Shown: one piece after another, positions 1-7,365 of the stretch
How the letters are laid out: each line of letters begins with the position of its first letter
Numbering within the stretch: the stretch's first letter is position 1
Assembly: GCA_002423105.1 (NCBI GenBank)
Contig: DIUT01000016.1
Span: 1 to 15,427 of the forward strand
Origin: Geobacter sp. UBA6151
Lineage (GTDB): Bacteria > Desulfobacterota > Desulfuromonadia > Geobacterales > Pseudopelobacteraceae
DNA: 15,427 nucleotides
Reading direction: 5' to 3'
Notes under the pieces: model-generated
What the model saw: the letters and a program-made list of their open reading frames with translations, nothing else
Told to the model about the DNA's origin: nothing
Database searches by the model: none
Made by a program: the position numbers and the translations under genes

Positions 1-65
1 ATTAGAATTTTGCAAACTGATCGTCAGCTTACGTTTATTCTTATCGGCAGGAAGCGCCTTGCTGT

Positions 66-611
66 TTACTGTTTTTCTGCCCGCTTGCGCAGGTTTTCGT
101 TTACCCAGCGGATGGTTCGTGGCTGATTGATATTAGGGACCAGTTTGGCCACTGTCTTGGTATCAAGCCGGTCCAGAATCAGGCGCACCTCAAATTCTTC
201 CATATCGTCAAGTAATTTCGCTGACTGGGCTGCTTTCATGGTCTTGAACAGCTTGACCATTTTGGTCACCCGTTCGCCCTGCAACTGTTTTTGGCGTTCA
301 TCCTCAGCCTTAAGCAGCTCTTCATATTTTTTCTTTGTTTCTTCAAGGGACTTCAACTGGGTGTCAATTCTCTCCCCCAGTTTTTTCAACTCGCCTTCTT
401 TCGCGGCAAGCGCAGCCTCTTTTTCAGCCAACTGCTGCCTGCGGGTCTCCTGTATTGCACGCTCTTCCCTGGCTGCTCGGGTGGGCGGCATTTGATCCCC
501 AGAGGGCGGCACCTGACGCTGATCCGCCCCCGGTGTGGCAGTAAGCGCAGCAGTCGCCACAGCGCCCATAAGCAACACGCCAACAACAATGTAAAGCCAA
601 CGTTGGTTCAA
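66..611 (-). CDS. MotE/FlbB-like flagellar coiled-coil membrane protein
   Basis: A 181-residue protein that closes the visible flagellar operon. Residues about 6-24 form one hydrophobic helix, either an uncleaved signal anchor or a signal peptide. Residues 45-115 are rich in Glu, Lys, Gln and Ala with heptad character, so they are probably a coiled coil. The last 60 or so residues resemble the helical N-terminal domain of MgtE Mg2+ transporters. This layout is that of proteins annotated as MotE-like or FlbB-like, which act in the periplasm around the motor or stator. The start is TTG, placed 7 bases after an AGGAG that overlaps the fliJ stop, so translation is probably coupled to fliJ. No ATG lies nearby. 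The 65 bases beyond its stop hold no visible start for the next gene; a hook-length gene (fliK) would be usual there but cannot be shown. The family role is fairly clear, the exact function less so. Confidence 0.8.
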   Translation of the reverse strand: MNQRWLYIVVGVLLMGAVATAALTATPGADQRQVPPSGDQMPPTRAAREERAIQETRRQQLAEKEAALAAKEGELKKLGERIDTQLKSLEETKKKYEELLKAEDERQKQLQGERVTKMVKLFKTMKAAQSAKLLDDMEEFEVRLILDRLDTKTVAKLVPNINQPRTIRWVNENLRKRAEKQ

Positions 612-615
612 TGGA

Positions 616-1059
616 TCACTCCTGACCTTTCTTCTGTACCGATATTTCGTCCAGCAACAACGCTTCCTTGTGTGCCAGTTCCTTACGGAAAGCAGCTTCC
701 TGTTTCTCTTTCAGTTGCTCCATCACTTTTTTTTCTGTGGTGGCCAGTTGCAACTCCTGACGCTGCAACTCCAGCAACCGGTCGAGCTCTTCAATCAGCA
801 CCTGCTGCTCTTTTAGTTCGTTTCTTTTGCGGGCAAAGAAATCAGTATACATCTGCAAATCCGCAACCGAGTTCAATTGTCCCTGCATGGCGCTGAATTC
901 GCAGGCAAGCTGCTCTGCACGGCGTTTTTCCCGATCAAGGCAGTCATAAGCCTCGTCCAGATTACGTTTTGCCACAGCAAAATCCAGTTTACGCAATCGC
1001 TCCAGCTCTATTCGGTAGCTGAGCACCTGATGCAGCCCAAATCGCTTCTGAACACTCAT
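616..1059 (-). CDS. fliJ: FliJ, flagellar export chaperone / ATPase stalk
   Basis: A 147-residue, almost entirely helical and highly charged protein. FliJ is the small coiled-coil stalk that inserts into the FliI hexamer and links it to the FlhA export gate in the cytoplasm, and it also escorts free chaperones. The pattern fits the family: an N-terminal FxLxxVLxYR-like segment (FGLHQVLSYR), then long heptad stretches rich in Leu, Glu, Gln and Arg, at the usual length of about 145-150. It lies directly downstream of fliI, as in many flagellar operons. The start chosen is ATG at 1059. An in-frame GTG at 1071 would add four residues, and neither has a strong ribosome binding site. The identification leans on position as much as sequence, because FliJ diverges quickly. 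Confidence 0.85.
   Translation of the reverse strand: MSVQKRFGLHQVLSYRIELERLRKLDFAVAKRNLDEAYDCLDREKRRAEQLACEFSAMQGQLNSVADLQMYTDFFARKRNELKEQQVLIEELDRLLELQRQELQLATTEKKVMEQLKEKQEAAFRKELAHKEALLLDEISVQKKGQE
619..623 (-). promoter_or_regulatory. Ribosome binding site fixing a TTG start for the MotE-like gene
   Basis: AGGAG sits 7 bases upstream of TTG at 611-609 and directly abuts the fliJ TGA stop (618-616). With no ATG or GTG nearby in frame, this supports the rare TTG start. Confidence 0.6.
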
Positions 1060-1086
1060 GGCCTGACACACTGCAACTGCACGTAA

Positions 1087-2406
1087 TTAGTTCTCAAACA
1101 TTTTTTTCAGCCCGTCAACTGAATCAACTAGGCTCACTGGATCAGTCACAGCCTGCCGCTGATAGGCAATCATGCCGTCTATCTTGCGTATTGCCTCGTC
1201 TATCCCTGGATTGCTACCGGATTTGTAAGCTCCGATATTGATCAGGTCTTCCGACTGCCGATATACAGCGAGGGTCTCCTTGAACTTGCCGGCAAGCTTC
1301 TGGTGGGCGCTATCCGTGACATCACCCATGACACGGCTAGCGCTTGCCATAATATCAATAGGCGGATAGATATTGCGCGCCGCAAGATCACGGGACAACA
1401 CAATATGTCCATCCAGGATACTGCGCATGGAATCGGATATCGGCTCGTTGAAATCATCACCCTCCACCAGAACCGTATAGAGGCCGGTTATGCTTCCTTC
1501 TGGGAAGTTGCCGGTGCGCTCGAGAAGTTTGGGCAATGCGGCAAAGACCGAAGGGGTATACCCCTTGGTAGTGGGAGGTTCGCCAATGGCCAGCCCCACC
1601 TCGCGCATTGCCATGGCAAAGCGGGTGGCTGAATCCATCATAAGCAGCACTTTTTTACCCTTGTCTTTGAAATACTCAGCAATGGTTGTCGCCAAATAGG
1701 CGCCGCGCATTCGTACCAAGGGCGGCTGGTCAGAGGTTGCAACCACAACAACAGACTTCTTAAGACCTTGTTCCTGCAGATCTTTTTCAACAAACTCACG
1801 CAGCTCTCGGCCTCGCTCACCAATCAGAGCAATAACATTGACATCAGCTTCGGTGTAACGGGCGATCATTCCCAAAAGTGTTGATTTCCCGACGCCAGAA
1901 CCAGCCATGATTCCGACTCGCTGGCCCTGACCGCAGGTCAGCAAACCATTAATGGAGCGAATTCCCAAGTCAAGCGCACGGCGAATTGGGGGACGGGTCA
2001 TCGGATTCACCGGAGCGGCATAAATCGGATACTCTTCATTCAGGTGCAGCGGACCCTTGTCATCAATCGGATTGCCAAGCCCGTCAATCACGCGCCCAAG
2101 CAATTCAAAACCTACACCAAGGGTAGCTTTTTCACGCCGAACAGCAATCAGACTATCAAGGCCAACCCCACGCAACTCCCCTAAAGGCATTAATAATGTT
2201 TTGCCTTCGCGAAAACCCACCACTTCTGCTGGGATAGCGTCCCCGCCTTGCGTTCTGATTTCGCAGATGGCGCCCACTGACGTATCCGGACAATAGCCTT
2301 CAATAACCAACCCCACCACCTGGGTAACCTTGCCGTGCAGGCGAATCGGGTGAGTAGACTCTATAGCGCGCAGATAATGTCTCATATTAACTGCCCGGTT
2401 ACTCAT
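1087..2406 (-). CDS. fliI: FliI, flagellum-specific export ATPase
   Basis: A 439-residue ATPase of the F1-beta/FliI/type III secretion family. It forms a cytoplasmic hexamer at the base of the flagellar export apparatus and uses ATP to unfold and release substrates. The Walker A loop AGSGVGKST is at residues 168-176. The catalytic GER is at about 197-199. The Walker B strand is LLMMD with the aspartate near 258. The family signature PPTTKGYTPSVF is at about 277-288. The N-terminal beta-barrel region (20-95) and helical C-terminus are complete, and the length is typical. It follows fliH by 9 bases and precedes fliJ, so the ATPase complex is encoded as a block. A GGGGAG lies about 12 bases before the ATG, a long spacing. 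An in-frame Met at residue 8 is a less likely alternative start. Confidence 0.97.
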   Translation of the reverse strand: MSNRAVNMRHYLRAIESTHPIRLHGKVTQVVGLVIEGYCPDTSVGAICEIRTQGGDAIPAEVVGFREGKTLLMPLGELRGVGLDSLIAVRREKATLGVGFELLGRVIDGLGNPIDDKGPLHLNEEYPIYAAPVNPMTRPPIRRALDLGIRSINGLLTCGQGQRVGIMAGSGVGKSTLLGMIARYTEADVNVIALIGERGRELREFVEKDLQEQGLKKSVVVVATSDQPPLVRMRGAYLATTIAEYFKDKGKKVLLMMDSATRFAMAMREVGLAIGEPPTTKGYTPSVFAALPKLLERTGNFPEGSITGLYTVLVEGDDFNEPISDSMRSILDGHIVLSRDLAARNIYPPIDIMASASRVMGDVTDSAHQKLAGKFKETLAVYRQSEDLINIGAYKSGSNPGIDEAIRKIDGMIAYQRQAVTDPVSLVDSVDGLKKMFEN

Positions 2407-2415
2407 TGAAAGCTG

Positions 2416-3180
2416 TCACTCCCCGTCAGCTCCAGAGCTCCGGTGCGTCTGCTCTTCCAGGAGGCTGCGATAAATCTCCTCAAGCTGGGCCTCCAGCCCT
2501 GCATCAACGGTCCCCAGCCTGGTCTCAACCAGACAGCCGCCAATGGTAACCGTCGGGTCAGGCTTCAACTCAAACTTGACCGCCGCCATTTCCTTGCGCA
2601 ACAGTTCATCACCACTGGAAAGCAACAACGCATGATCATCAGGATTAACCCGAATAACCAAATCATCCTGCGCATTCAGGTTACTCACAGCGGCATGGAT
2701 CAAACGGACTACTGTCTGACGGTCTTGCTGTACTTCTCTTAAAATCACCTGTTTTGCAATGAGCATCGTCATTGCCAGCAGATGATCTTCAGAATCGCGC
2801 AGTACTTTCTCGCGCAACATTTGAAGATCTTCCGCCGCTGTTCTTAAGCCTTTAAAAACATGCAGAAGACCACGCTCAGTCAGACTCTTTCCATCCTGTA
2901 AACCACGCTGATAAGCTTCATCCTGTGTGAGCTGCAACTCTTCGTCACTGACAAAACGACCCGGCGGTTCTTCAGGCAGATCGCTGACTTCAACCCTGGG
3001 GGTAATGCCACATTTTGCACCTACCTCCGAAAGATCGAAGATGCCCAACGGGATAAACCCTCCCCCGGAAGCCGGTTTTTGAGCCTGAGCAGGCTTTATC
3101 CCCCTGGTAATGTCGCCAAAGCTGAAATCACTGATTTCATAGCTGTCAGCATCTGATTTGATAATCCTAGACGAGGACAT
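2416..3180 (-). CDS. fliH: FliH, flagellar export ATPase regulator
   Basis: A 254-residue cytoplasmic protein. FliH dimers bind FliI, restrain its ATPase activity and dock it to the export apparatus and C-ring. The N-terminus is variable and low in structure. A middle helical section (about residues 95-160) follows. The C-terminal domain carries the family-typical stretch IGGCLVETRLGTVDAGLEAQ (about 213-232), also found in type III secretion HrpE/YscL proteins. The reading frame is open further upstream to 3300, but that part only shadows the fliG C-terminus. ATG at 3180 is preceded by GAGG at about 8 bases and gives the expected length. It overlaps the end of fliG by 14 bases, which suggests translational coupling. 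Confidence 0.92.
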   Translation of the reverse strand: MSSSRIIKSDADSYEISDFSFGDITRGIKPAQAQKPASGGGFIPLGIFDLSEVGAKCGITPRVEVSDLPEEPPGRFVSDEELQLTQDEAYQRGLQDGKSLTERGLLHVFKGLRTAAEDLQMLREKVLRDSEDHLLAMTMLIAKQVILREVQQDRQTVVRLIHAAVSNLNAQDDLVIRVNPDDHALLLSSGDELLRKEMAAVKFELKPDPTVTIGGCLVETRLGTVDAGLEAQLEEIYRSLLEEQTHRSSGADGE

Positions 3181-4159
3181 CGTCGCTGCCTCGTCCGCCA
3201 AGCACAATCTTTCCTTCTTCTTCCATCTTACGCACAATCTTGATGATCTCCGACTGCGCCTTTTCCACATCCGACAAACGTACCGGTCCCATAACCTCAA
3301 GGTCTTCCTTGATCATTTCAGCAGCACGGCTGGAAATATTCTTGAAAATTTTGGCTTTAACATCCTCTGTGGATGTTTTCATGGCAAGTGTCAGGGTGTC
3401 GTTGGAAACTTCACGCATAACCGACTGTACAGAACGATCATCAAGGGCAAACACATCCTCGAAGGTAAAGAGGTGCTTGCGAATGACTTCCGCAAGCGGC
3501 GGGCTCAGTACATCAAGTTTCTCCAAAATCTGTTTTTCCTTGCTGCGGTCAAAGTGGTTAAACATATCAACAACTTTTTCAACACCACCCACTTTGTAGC
3601 GCTGCGTGCCGCCCATGGACTTCAGCTCACGCTTCATAACATCGTCAATTTCCTGCAGTATTTCAGGAGAAACCTGTTCAACGTCAGCAATACGTAGCAC
3701 CACTTCTGCCTGAAGTTCCTGGGGAAGCGAAGAAATTATCTCGCTGGTCTGTTTGGATTTCAACTTGGCAAGGATGACCGCTATGGTTTGTGGATGTTCC
3801 TGGGAAATAAAGTTGGCGATGCTTTTCGAGTCCATGGACGAGAGAATGTCCACCAGATCGCCATAGCTGGATGCCTGGAGTTCTTCCATAAGCATCTGTG
3901 CCTTAGCAGGACCTAACGCCTTTTCCAGAACCTTGCGGACAAATTCATCCCCTTGGGCAAATATCCCTGATTCCGGAGATATTACTTCATTAAACTCCTC
4001 AACCACCTGTGAAATGGATTGACGGCTCACATGGCCCAACATTCCCATGCTTTTTGAGATGCGCTTGATCTCGTCATCCTCCAAATGTTCATAAATCTTG
4101 GCAGTCGCATCGTTGCCAAGATAGAGCAATAATATGGCTGCTTTGTCAGTGCCATTCAT
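3167..4159 (-). CDS. fliG: FliG, flagellar motor switch / rotor protein
   Basis: A 330-residue protein, full length for the family. FliG binds the MS ring (FliF) through its N-terminal domain. It binds FliM through its middle domain and meets the MotA stator through its C-terminal torque domain. The N-terminus has the typical AAILLLYLG. The middle-domain EHPQ motif is at 121-124 and the hinge MGG at 182-184. The second FliM-interaction loop is LFTFED (230-235) where MFTFED-like sequence is usual. The torque helix keeps its alternating charges (Lys261, Arg278, Glu285/Asp286, Arg294 in my count). The gene lies 51 bases after fliF and overlaps fliH. GAGGG lies roughly 10 bases before the ATG. 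The rotor side appears complete and functional. Confidence 0.97.
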   Translation of the reverse strand: MNGTDKAAILLLYLGNDATAKIYEHLEDDEIKRISKSMGMLGHVSRQSISQVVEEFNEVISPESGIFAQGDEFVRKVLEKALGPAKAQMLMEELQASSYGDLVDILSSMDSKSIANFISQEHPQTIAVILAKLKSKQTSEIISSLPQELQAEVVLRIADVEQVSPEILQEIDDVMKRELKSMGGTQRYKVGGVEKVVDMFNHFDRSKEKQILEKLDVLSPPLAEVIRKHLFTFEDVFALDDRSVQSVMREVSNDTLTLAMKTSTEDVKAKIFKNISSRAAEMIKEDLEVMGPVRLSDVEKAQSEIIKIVRKMEEEGKIVLGGRGSDDVLV

Positions 4160-4210
4160 GATGATACACCCTCTTCATCACAGAAATATGAATACTGCCC
4201 CGATGCAGCA

Positions 4211-5815
4211 TCAGGAAGACTCCTCGCGAATCCAGTTTTGCAGGATTTGCGCAACTTGATACGGATTTTCTTTTGCCTTTGAAATAAGATCCTGCTGTTC
4301 AGCCATCTGCATGGCCAGTTGCGCCCGCTCACTTGCCGACAATTTTTCCTGCACTTCCGGTGTAATCGACTCAAGAATATCCAGACGCGGCGGACGGGCT
4401 GAACGTAAGGTATTCAACAGCGGCTTGATGACCAGCAGCATCAGGGCGACAAACCCTAAACCGATTACCAGATTCTTTGCCAAGGTCAGGAAAAAGGGAT
4501 TGGTCCACCACTGCGGGCTGACCGCAACACCTCCGGCATCTCCAGGATCCTGGAACGGGATATTCTGGATACTCAATTGATCACCACGCTCCTGATTGAA
4601 ACCGATGGCCCCTTTGACCAACGCCTCAATTTTTTGGAGTTCTTCAGGAGATCTGGGTACATATTTGGGAGGAGCCGCAGCTTTGGAATCCTTGGCAACC
4701 GGCGCAGGTTCGTACTTGCCATCCACAAGAATTGCGACCGAAATTTTACTTAACGCTCCGACCGGCTCGATGATTCGCGCTGTGCTCCTGCTGACTTCAT
4801 AATTCAACGTCTCATCATTTTTGCTGTTATTGTTGCCAGCACCCACGCCGCCAGCCTGTTGCGGATTCCGCCCAAGGTTGGTCTGTACCCCCGGTACGGC
4901 TGCCGTACCTGCACTGGATGCAGACGTTTCTTCTGTTCTTTGTTCACTGCGCACAGCGATACTTTCAGGATCGAATTTCTCCTCAACCCGTTCAACCCGC
5001 TTGAAATCAAAGGTTGCTGCAACTCTGGCAAGCGATTTTCCGCCACCCACCACCGGATCAAGCAGTGACTGAAGCCTGTCCTCCAAGTTGCGCTCATAGA
5101 TCCGCTGTGTTTCCTGCATGGCGCTGGTGGCCTTTGCCGTGGCATCAACCATGGCAGCGCCTCCCTTGCTCAAAATCTTTCCCTTGCTATCCAGCACAGT
5201 AACATTTTCGGTATTCATTCCTTCAATGGAAGAAGCGACAAGATGTGTAATTCCCTGAACTTCGGTGTCTTTCAAATTTCTGCTCCCCTTCATCTTCAAA
5301 ACAATTGAAGCAGTGGGGGGTTTTTCAGATTCCTTGAACAAGGATTTTTCAGGAATAACCAGATGTACCCGCGCCTGTTCAACACCAGTGATCTGAGAAA
5401 TAGTTCTGGCAAGCTCCCCTTGCAAGGCTCGCTGATAGTTCAGCTTTTGGACAAACTCCGTCATACCGAAGTTTTTTCTGTCAAATATTTCAAAGCCAAC
5501 ACCGCCACCCTGGGGAAGACCTTCAGAAGCAAGTGAAAGACGCAACTCATGAACACGGTCTGCCGGCACCGTTACCCCTTTGCCGTCCGGCGTAAATTGA
5601 TGCGGAATTTTAGCTTCTTTCAGTTTCTTGACAATCTCACCAGCGTCTTCACTGGTCAGATTAGTAAACAACGGACGGTAGTCAGTCCTGTTTGCAACCA
5701 TAATCAACAGACCAAAGGCAACGACGCTGATTGCCACAACTGCAACAATCAGCAAACGCTTACCCGGCGAAAGAGCCAGAAACGGTTCGGCTATTCTTCT
5801 CAGACCTTCCGGCAT
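4211..5815 (-). CDS. fliF: FliF, flagellar MS-ring protein
   Basis: A 534-residue inner-membrane protein. It assembles into the MS ring, the first-built platform of the basal body, which houses the export gate and carries FliG. There is a transmembrane helix at about residues 18-40 and a second at about 443-467. Between them lies the periplasmic ring-building region, beginning with YRPLFTNL and including the YscJ/FliF-like motif LVIPEKSLF. A low-complexity Ser/Ala/Gly/Asn-rich stretch precedes the second helix, as is common in FliF. The cytoplasmic tail (about 500-534, ending NWIREESS) is the expected FliG-binding segment. A GTG at 5827 would add four residues, but it directly abuts GGGAG and leaves no spacing. 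ATG at 5815 lies about 11 bases after that site and is preferred. Confidence 0.95.
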   Translation of the reverse strand: MPEGLRRIAEPFLALSPGKRLLIVAVVAISVVAFGLLIMVANRTDYRPLFTNLTSEDAGEIVKKLKEAKIPHQFTPDGKGVTVPADRVHELRLSLASEGLPQGGGVGFEIFDRKNFGMTEFVQKLNYQRALQGELARTISQITGVEQARVHLVIPEKSLFKESEKPPTASIVLKMKGSRNLKDTEVQGITHLVASSIEGMNTENVTVLDSKGKILSKGGAAMVDATAKATSAMQETQRIYERNLEDRLQSLLDPVVGGGKSLARVAATFDFKRVERVEEKFDPESIAVRSEQRTEETSASSAGTAAVPGVQTNLGRNPQQAGGVGAGNNNSKNDETLNYEVSRSTARIIEPVGALSKISVAILVDGKYEPAPVAKDSKAAAPPKYVPRSPEELQKIEALVKGAIGFNQERGDQLSIQNIPFQDPGDAGGVAVSPQWWTNPFFLTLAKNLVIGLGFVALMLLVIKPLLNTLRSARPPRLDILESITPEVQEKLSASERAQLAMQMAEQQDLISKAKENPYQVAQILQNWIREESS

Positions 5816-5967
5816 TGAATAGATCACTCCCTTGAGATAACTAGCTCTACTTTAGATTGTTTGAGCCGCACAGATGAACTCTTCCAACTTTTTCAGACCA
5901 GACACGAGAGCAGCACCAGCAAACAGATGATATCCTGGCACAGCACACGTAGTAAAAAGAACAGTCG
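5816..5967 (-). other. Unexplained 152-base gap between fliE and fliF
   Basis: This is a long spacer in an otherwise tight part of the cluster. I see no clear sigma-70, sigma-54 (GG-N10-GC) or sigma-28 promoter and no terminator hairpin with a T tract. Short open frames on the minus strand lack a convincing start and ribosome binding site. Apart from the fliF ribosome binding site near 5826-5831, nothing can be assigned. Confidence 0.5.
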
Positions 5968-6267
5968 TTAAACCGGCATTCTCATTACTTCCTGATAGGC
6001 TTCAAGTGCCTTGTTTCTGATCTGAGACATGAATTGAAAAGAGATGCTGGCTTTTTCAACGGCGATCATTGTTTCGTGAAGACTGCGGTTTTCACCGGTG
6101 GCAAGCTGCTGAATCGCCTGGTCTGATTGCATTTGCATATCGTTCACCTTACCGACCAATTCCTTGAAAAACTTGCCTGCATTTTCCGCAACAGCGGCAG
6201 ATGGTTTTGCGCCTTCAGGAGTAAAGGCCTGGGTCAATCCCATTCCGGAAATCTCAGTAATGTTCAT
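5968..6267 (-). CDS. fliE: FliE, MS-ring/rod junction protein
   Basis: A 99-residue protein of normal FliE length. FliE is the first axial component exported. It forms the adaptor between the MS ring/export gate and the FlgB/FlgC proximal rod in the periplasm. The N-terminal 25 residues are Ala/Pro-rich and flexible. The remainder is helical and carries the family core, with ETMIAVEKASISFQFMSQIR (about residues 65-84) and a C-terminal NKALEAYQEVMRM segment, as in most FliE. There is no signal peptide, in keeping with flagellar type III export. The gene is 13 bases after flgC. AAGGAG, overlapping the flgC stop, lies 9 bases before the ATG, so coupling is likely. Confidence 0.95.
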   Translation of the reverse strand: MNITEISGMGLTQAFTPEGAKPSAAVAENAGKFFKELVGKVNDMQMQSDQAIQQLATGENRSLHETMIAVEKASISFQFMSQIRNKALEAYQEVMRMPV

Positions 6268-6280
6268 GGATTATTTCTCC

Positions 6281-6718
6281 TTATCGTCCAATTTCCAGGG
6301 TCTTAAGCGCCATTCCTTTTGCGGCCTGCGTTGCCATGACATTTGCTTCATAGACTCTGCTTGCCGTAATCATATCAACCATTTCCTCAACAACATTTAC
6401 ATTTGGCATCGCCACATAGCCTTCAGCATTGGCATCAGGGTGAGCCGGGTCATACTGCATACGCGGCGGATTCTTGTCTTCCACTATCCCGGCTACTGAA
6501 ACTTGGCGAATCTGCCCTGCCGCAGCTCCTGCCAACGCTTTGCCAAAATTGTCAGTTGGAGCCGTGGCCTTGAATAGTGCATCCTTGCGCTTGTACGGTC
6601 CCCCTTCGTCAGTGCGGGTCGTGTTAGCATTGGCAAGGTTGCTGGATATGAGGTTCATACGGGTCCGCTCTGCGGACAATGCCGACGAACTGGTATTCAT
6701 TGCAGTAAAAAGATCCAT
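6281..6718 (-). CDS. flgC: FlgC, flagellar proximal rod protein
   Basis: A 145-residue axial protein exported through the flagellar type III apparatus to build the proximal rod. The N-terminus (residues 1-35) carries the heptad-like rod/hook signature, with SALSAERTRMNLISSNLANA, followed by the FlgC-typical GGPYKRKDALF. The C-terminus VNVVEEMVDMITASRVYEAN plus ALKTLEIGR is the matching helical half that packs in the rod core. The start codon directly abuts the flgB stop (TAAATG). GGGAGG near the end of flgB supplies the ribosome binding site at about 9 bases. The length is typical and nothing is missing. Confidence 0.96.
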   Translation of the reverse strand: MDLFTAMNTSSSALSAERTRMNLISSNLANANTTRTDEGGPYKRKDALFKATAPTDNFGKALAGAAAGQIRQVSVAGIVEDKNPPRMQYDPAHPDANAEGYVAMPNVNVVEEMVDMITASRVYEANVMATQAAKGMALKTLEIGR

Positions 6719-7156
6719 TTACTTGCCCTCCCGCAAGGCAGATCGAAGTCCTTCAAACTTTTTGGCAAGAAGTTGCGCAGACGCATTAAAAAGCACCTGA
6801 TTTTGCATCATACCGGCCATCTCATTTTCAAGCTCAACAGAATTACCGTCGCGTCCAGGTGTTTTTGACGGCGTTTCAACCACATCTCCCCGCACCTGTT
6901 GTACTGACTCACCGCTCCCTCTCAAAGGAATATGAGCGGGGTGTGTTGTCGCGGGTGTTACTGAACTGTTGCCACGCTTTGACGTTTTTTTGACAGCCTG
7001 TTGTAGCGACTCTTCAAACCGTAACGCTTTTGGCGTGTAACCTGGCGTTTCTGCATTGGCAATGTTGCTGGCGATCAGATTCTGATTCCGAGTCCGCAGA
7101 TCAACACTTTTGCCCAACACTTCAATTGTTGTACTAAACAAGCCCTCGACAGGCAT
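6719..7156 (-). CDS. flgB: FlgB, flagellar proximal rod protein
   Basis: A 145-residue rod protein, the innermost rod subunit next to FliE, exported by the flagellar system without a cleaved signal. Residues 20-45 carry the axial-protein motif LIASNIANAETPGYTPK. The C-terminus (NEMAGMMQNQVLFNASAQLL) is the partner helix. The middle (about 50-95) is basic and probably disordered, as usual in FlgB. The frame is open back to 7186, but ATG at 7156 has AGGGGGG 5 bases upstream and gives the expected length with the typical short N-terminus. It is the first gene of the structural block, about 210 bases after the TPR gene, and could have its own promoter, although none is convincing. Confidence 0.95.
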   Translation of the reverse strand: MPVEGLFSTTIEVLGKSVDLRTRNQNLIASNIANAETPGYTPKALRFEESLQQAVKKTSKRGNSSVTPATTHPAHIPLRGSGESVQQVRGDVVETPSKTPGRDGNSVELENEMAGMMQNQVLFNASAQLLAKKFEGLRSALREGK

Positions 7157-7161
7157 CGCAT

Positions 7162-7168
7162 CCCCCCT
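7162..7168 (-). promoter_or_regulatory. flgB ribosome binding site
   Basis: AGGGGGG with 5 bases to ATG at 7156-7154. This purine run selects the inner start over the upstream in-frame start at 7186. Confidence 0.7.
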
Positions 7169-7228
7169 GAAGTAGCTGCCCTGCACCGTAGCACACCCAT
7201 GGCCTACATGCTTTTGCGGACGAACAAA

Positions 7229-7303
7229 TCATGTCCAAATTATTGCAATAACCATACCTACAAAAAAACCAACAATAATATCGAGGTGATACAAAAATGC
7301 CAT
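7229..7303 (-). CDS. Possible 24-residue single-helix membrane microprotein
   Basis: In the gap ahead of flgB an ATG at 7303 opens a 24-codon frame ending in TGA at 7231-7229. It starts MAFLYHLD and continues with IIVGFFVGMVIAII, ending WT. Apart from one Asp and one His near the start it is all hydrophobic, so it could form one membrane helix with a short N-terminal head. The ribosome binding site is weak: a GGGG about 10 bases before the ATG. The frame also continues upstream without a stop, so other starts such as TTG are possible. I do not recognise a family. Random AT-rich DNA can give such a frame, so it is a candidate only. Its place between the TPR gene and flgB, on the same strand, would make it part of the motility operon. 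Confidence 0.35.
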   Translation of the reverse strand: MAFLYHLDIIVGFFVGMVIAIIWT

Positions 7304-7326
7304 TAAAAAGCAGCCCCATGCCAAGC

Positions 7327-7338
7327 CGACATGTGTCG
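7327..7338. repeat. Short imperfect palindrome upstream of flgB
   Basis: CGACATGTGTCG: 5-base arms CGACA/TGTCG around a 2-base centre, in the non-coding stretch just after the TPR gene. It could be an operator, but a 12-base palindrome also arises by chance. Confidence 0.25.
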
Positions 7339-7365
7339 ATATTTTGACTGTTGCAAAGTTTTGAC

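Noticed and set aside
2416..3300. A longer FliH form starting at 3300
   Set aside because: The added 40 residues are basic, Arg-rich sequence read in another frame of the fliG C-terminus; the ATG at 3180 has a ribosome binding site and gives normal length.
5868..5967. Short GTG-started frames (about 29-34 codons) on the minus strand in the fliE-fliF spacer
   Set aside because: There is no ribosome binding site and no ATG; one frame is open but has neither a recognisable fold nor a start, so it is probably chance.
7305..7326. A sigma-54-like TGGCAT...TGCT upstream of flgB on the minus strand
   Set aside because: The GG and GC elements are separated by 9 bases, not the required 10, and the second half (CTGC) is imperfect.
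7304..7335. A sigma-28-like TAAA...GCCGACAT on the plus strand
   Set aside because: The spacing is about 17 bases and the direction opposes every gene here; it would only give antisense transcription into the TPR gene.
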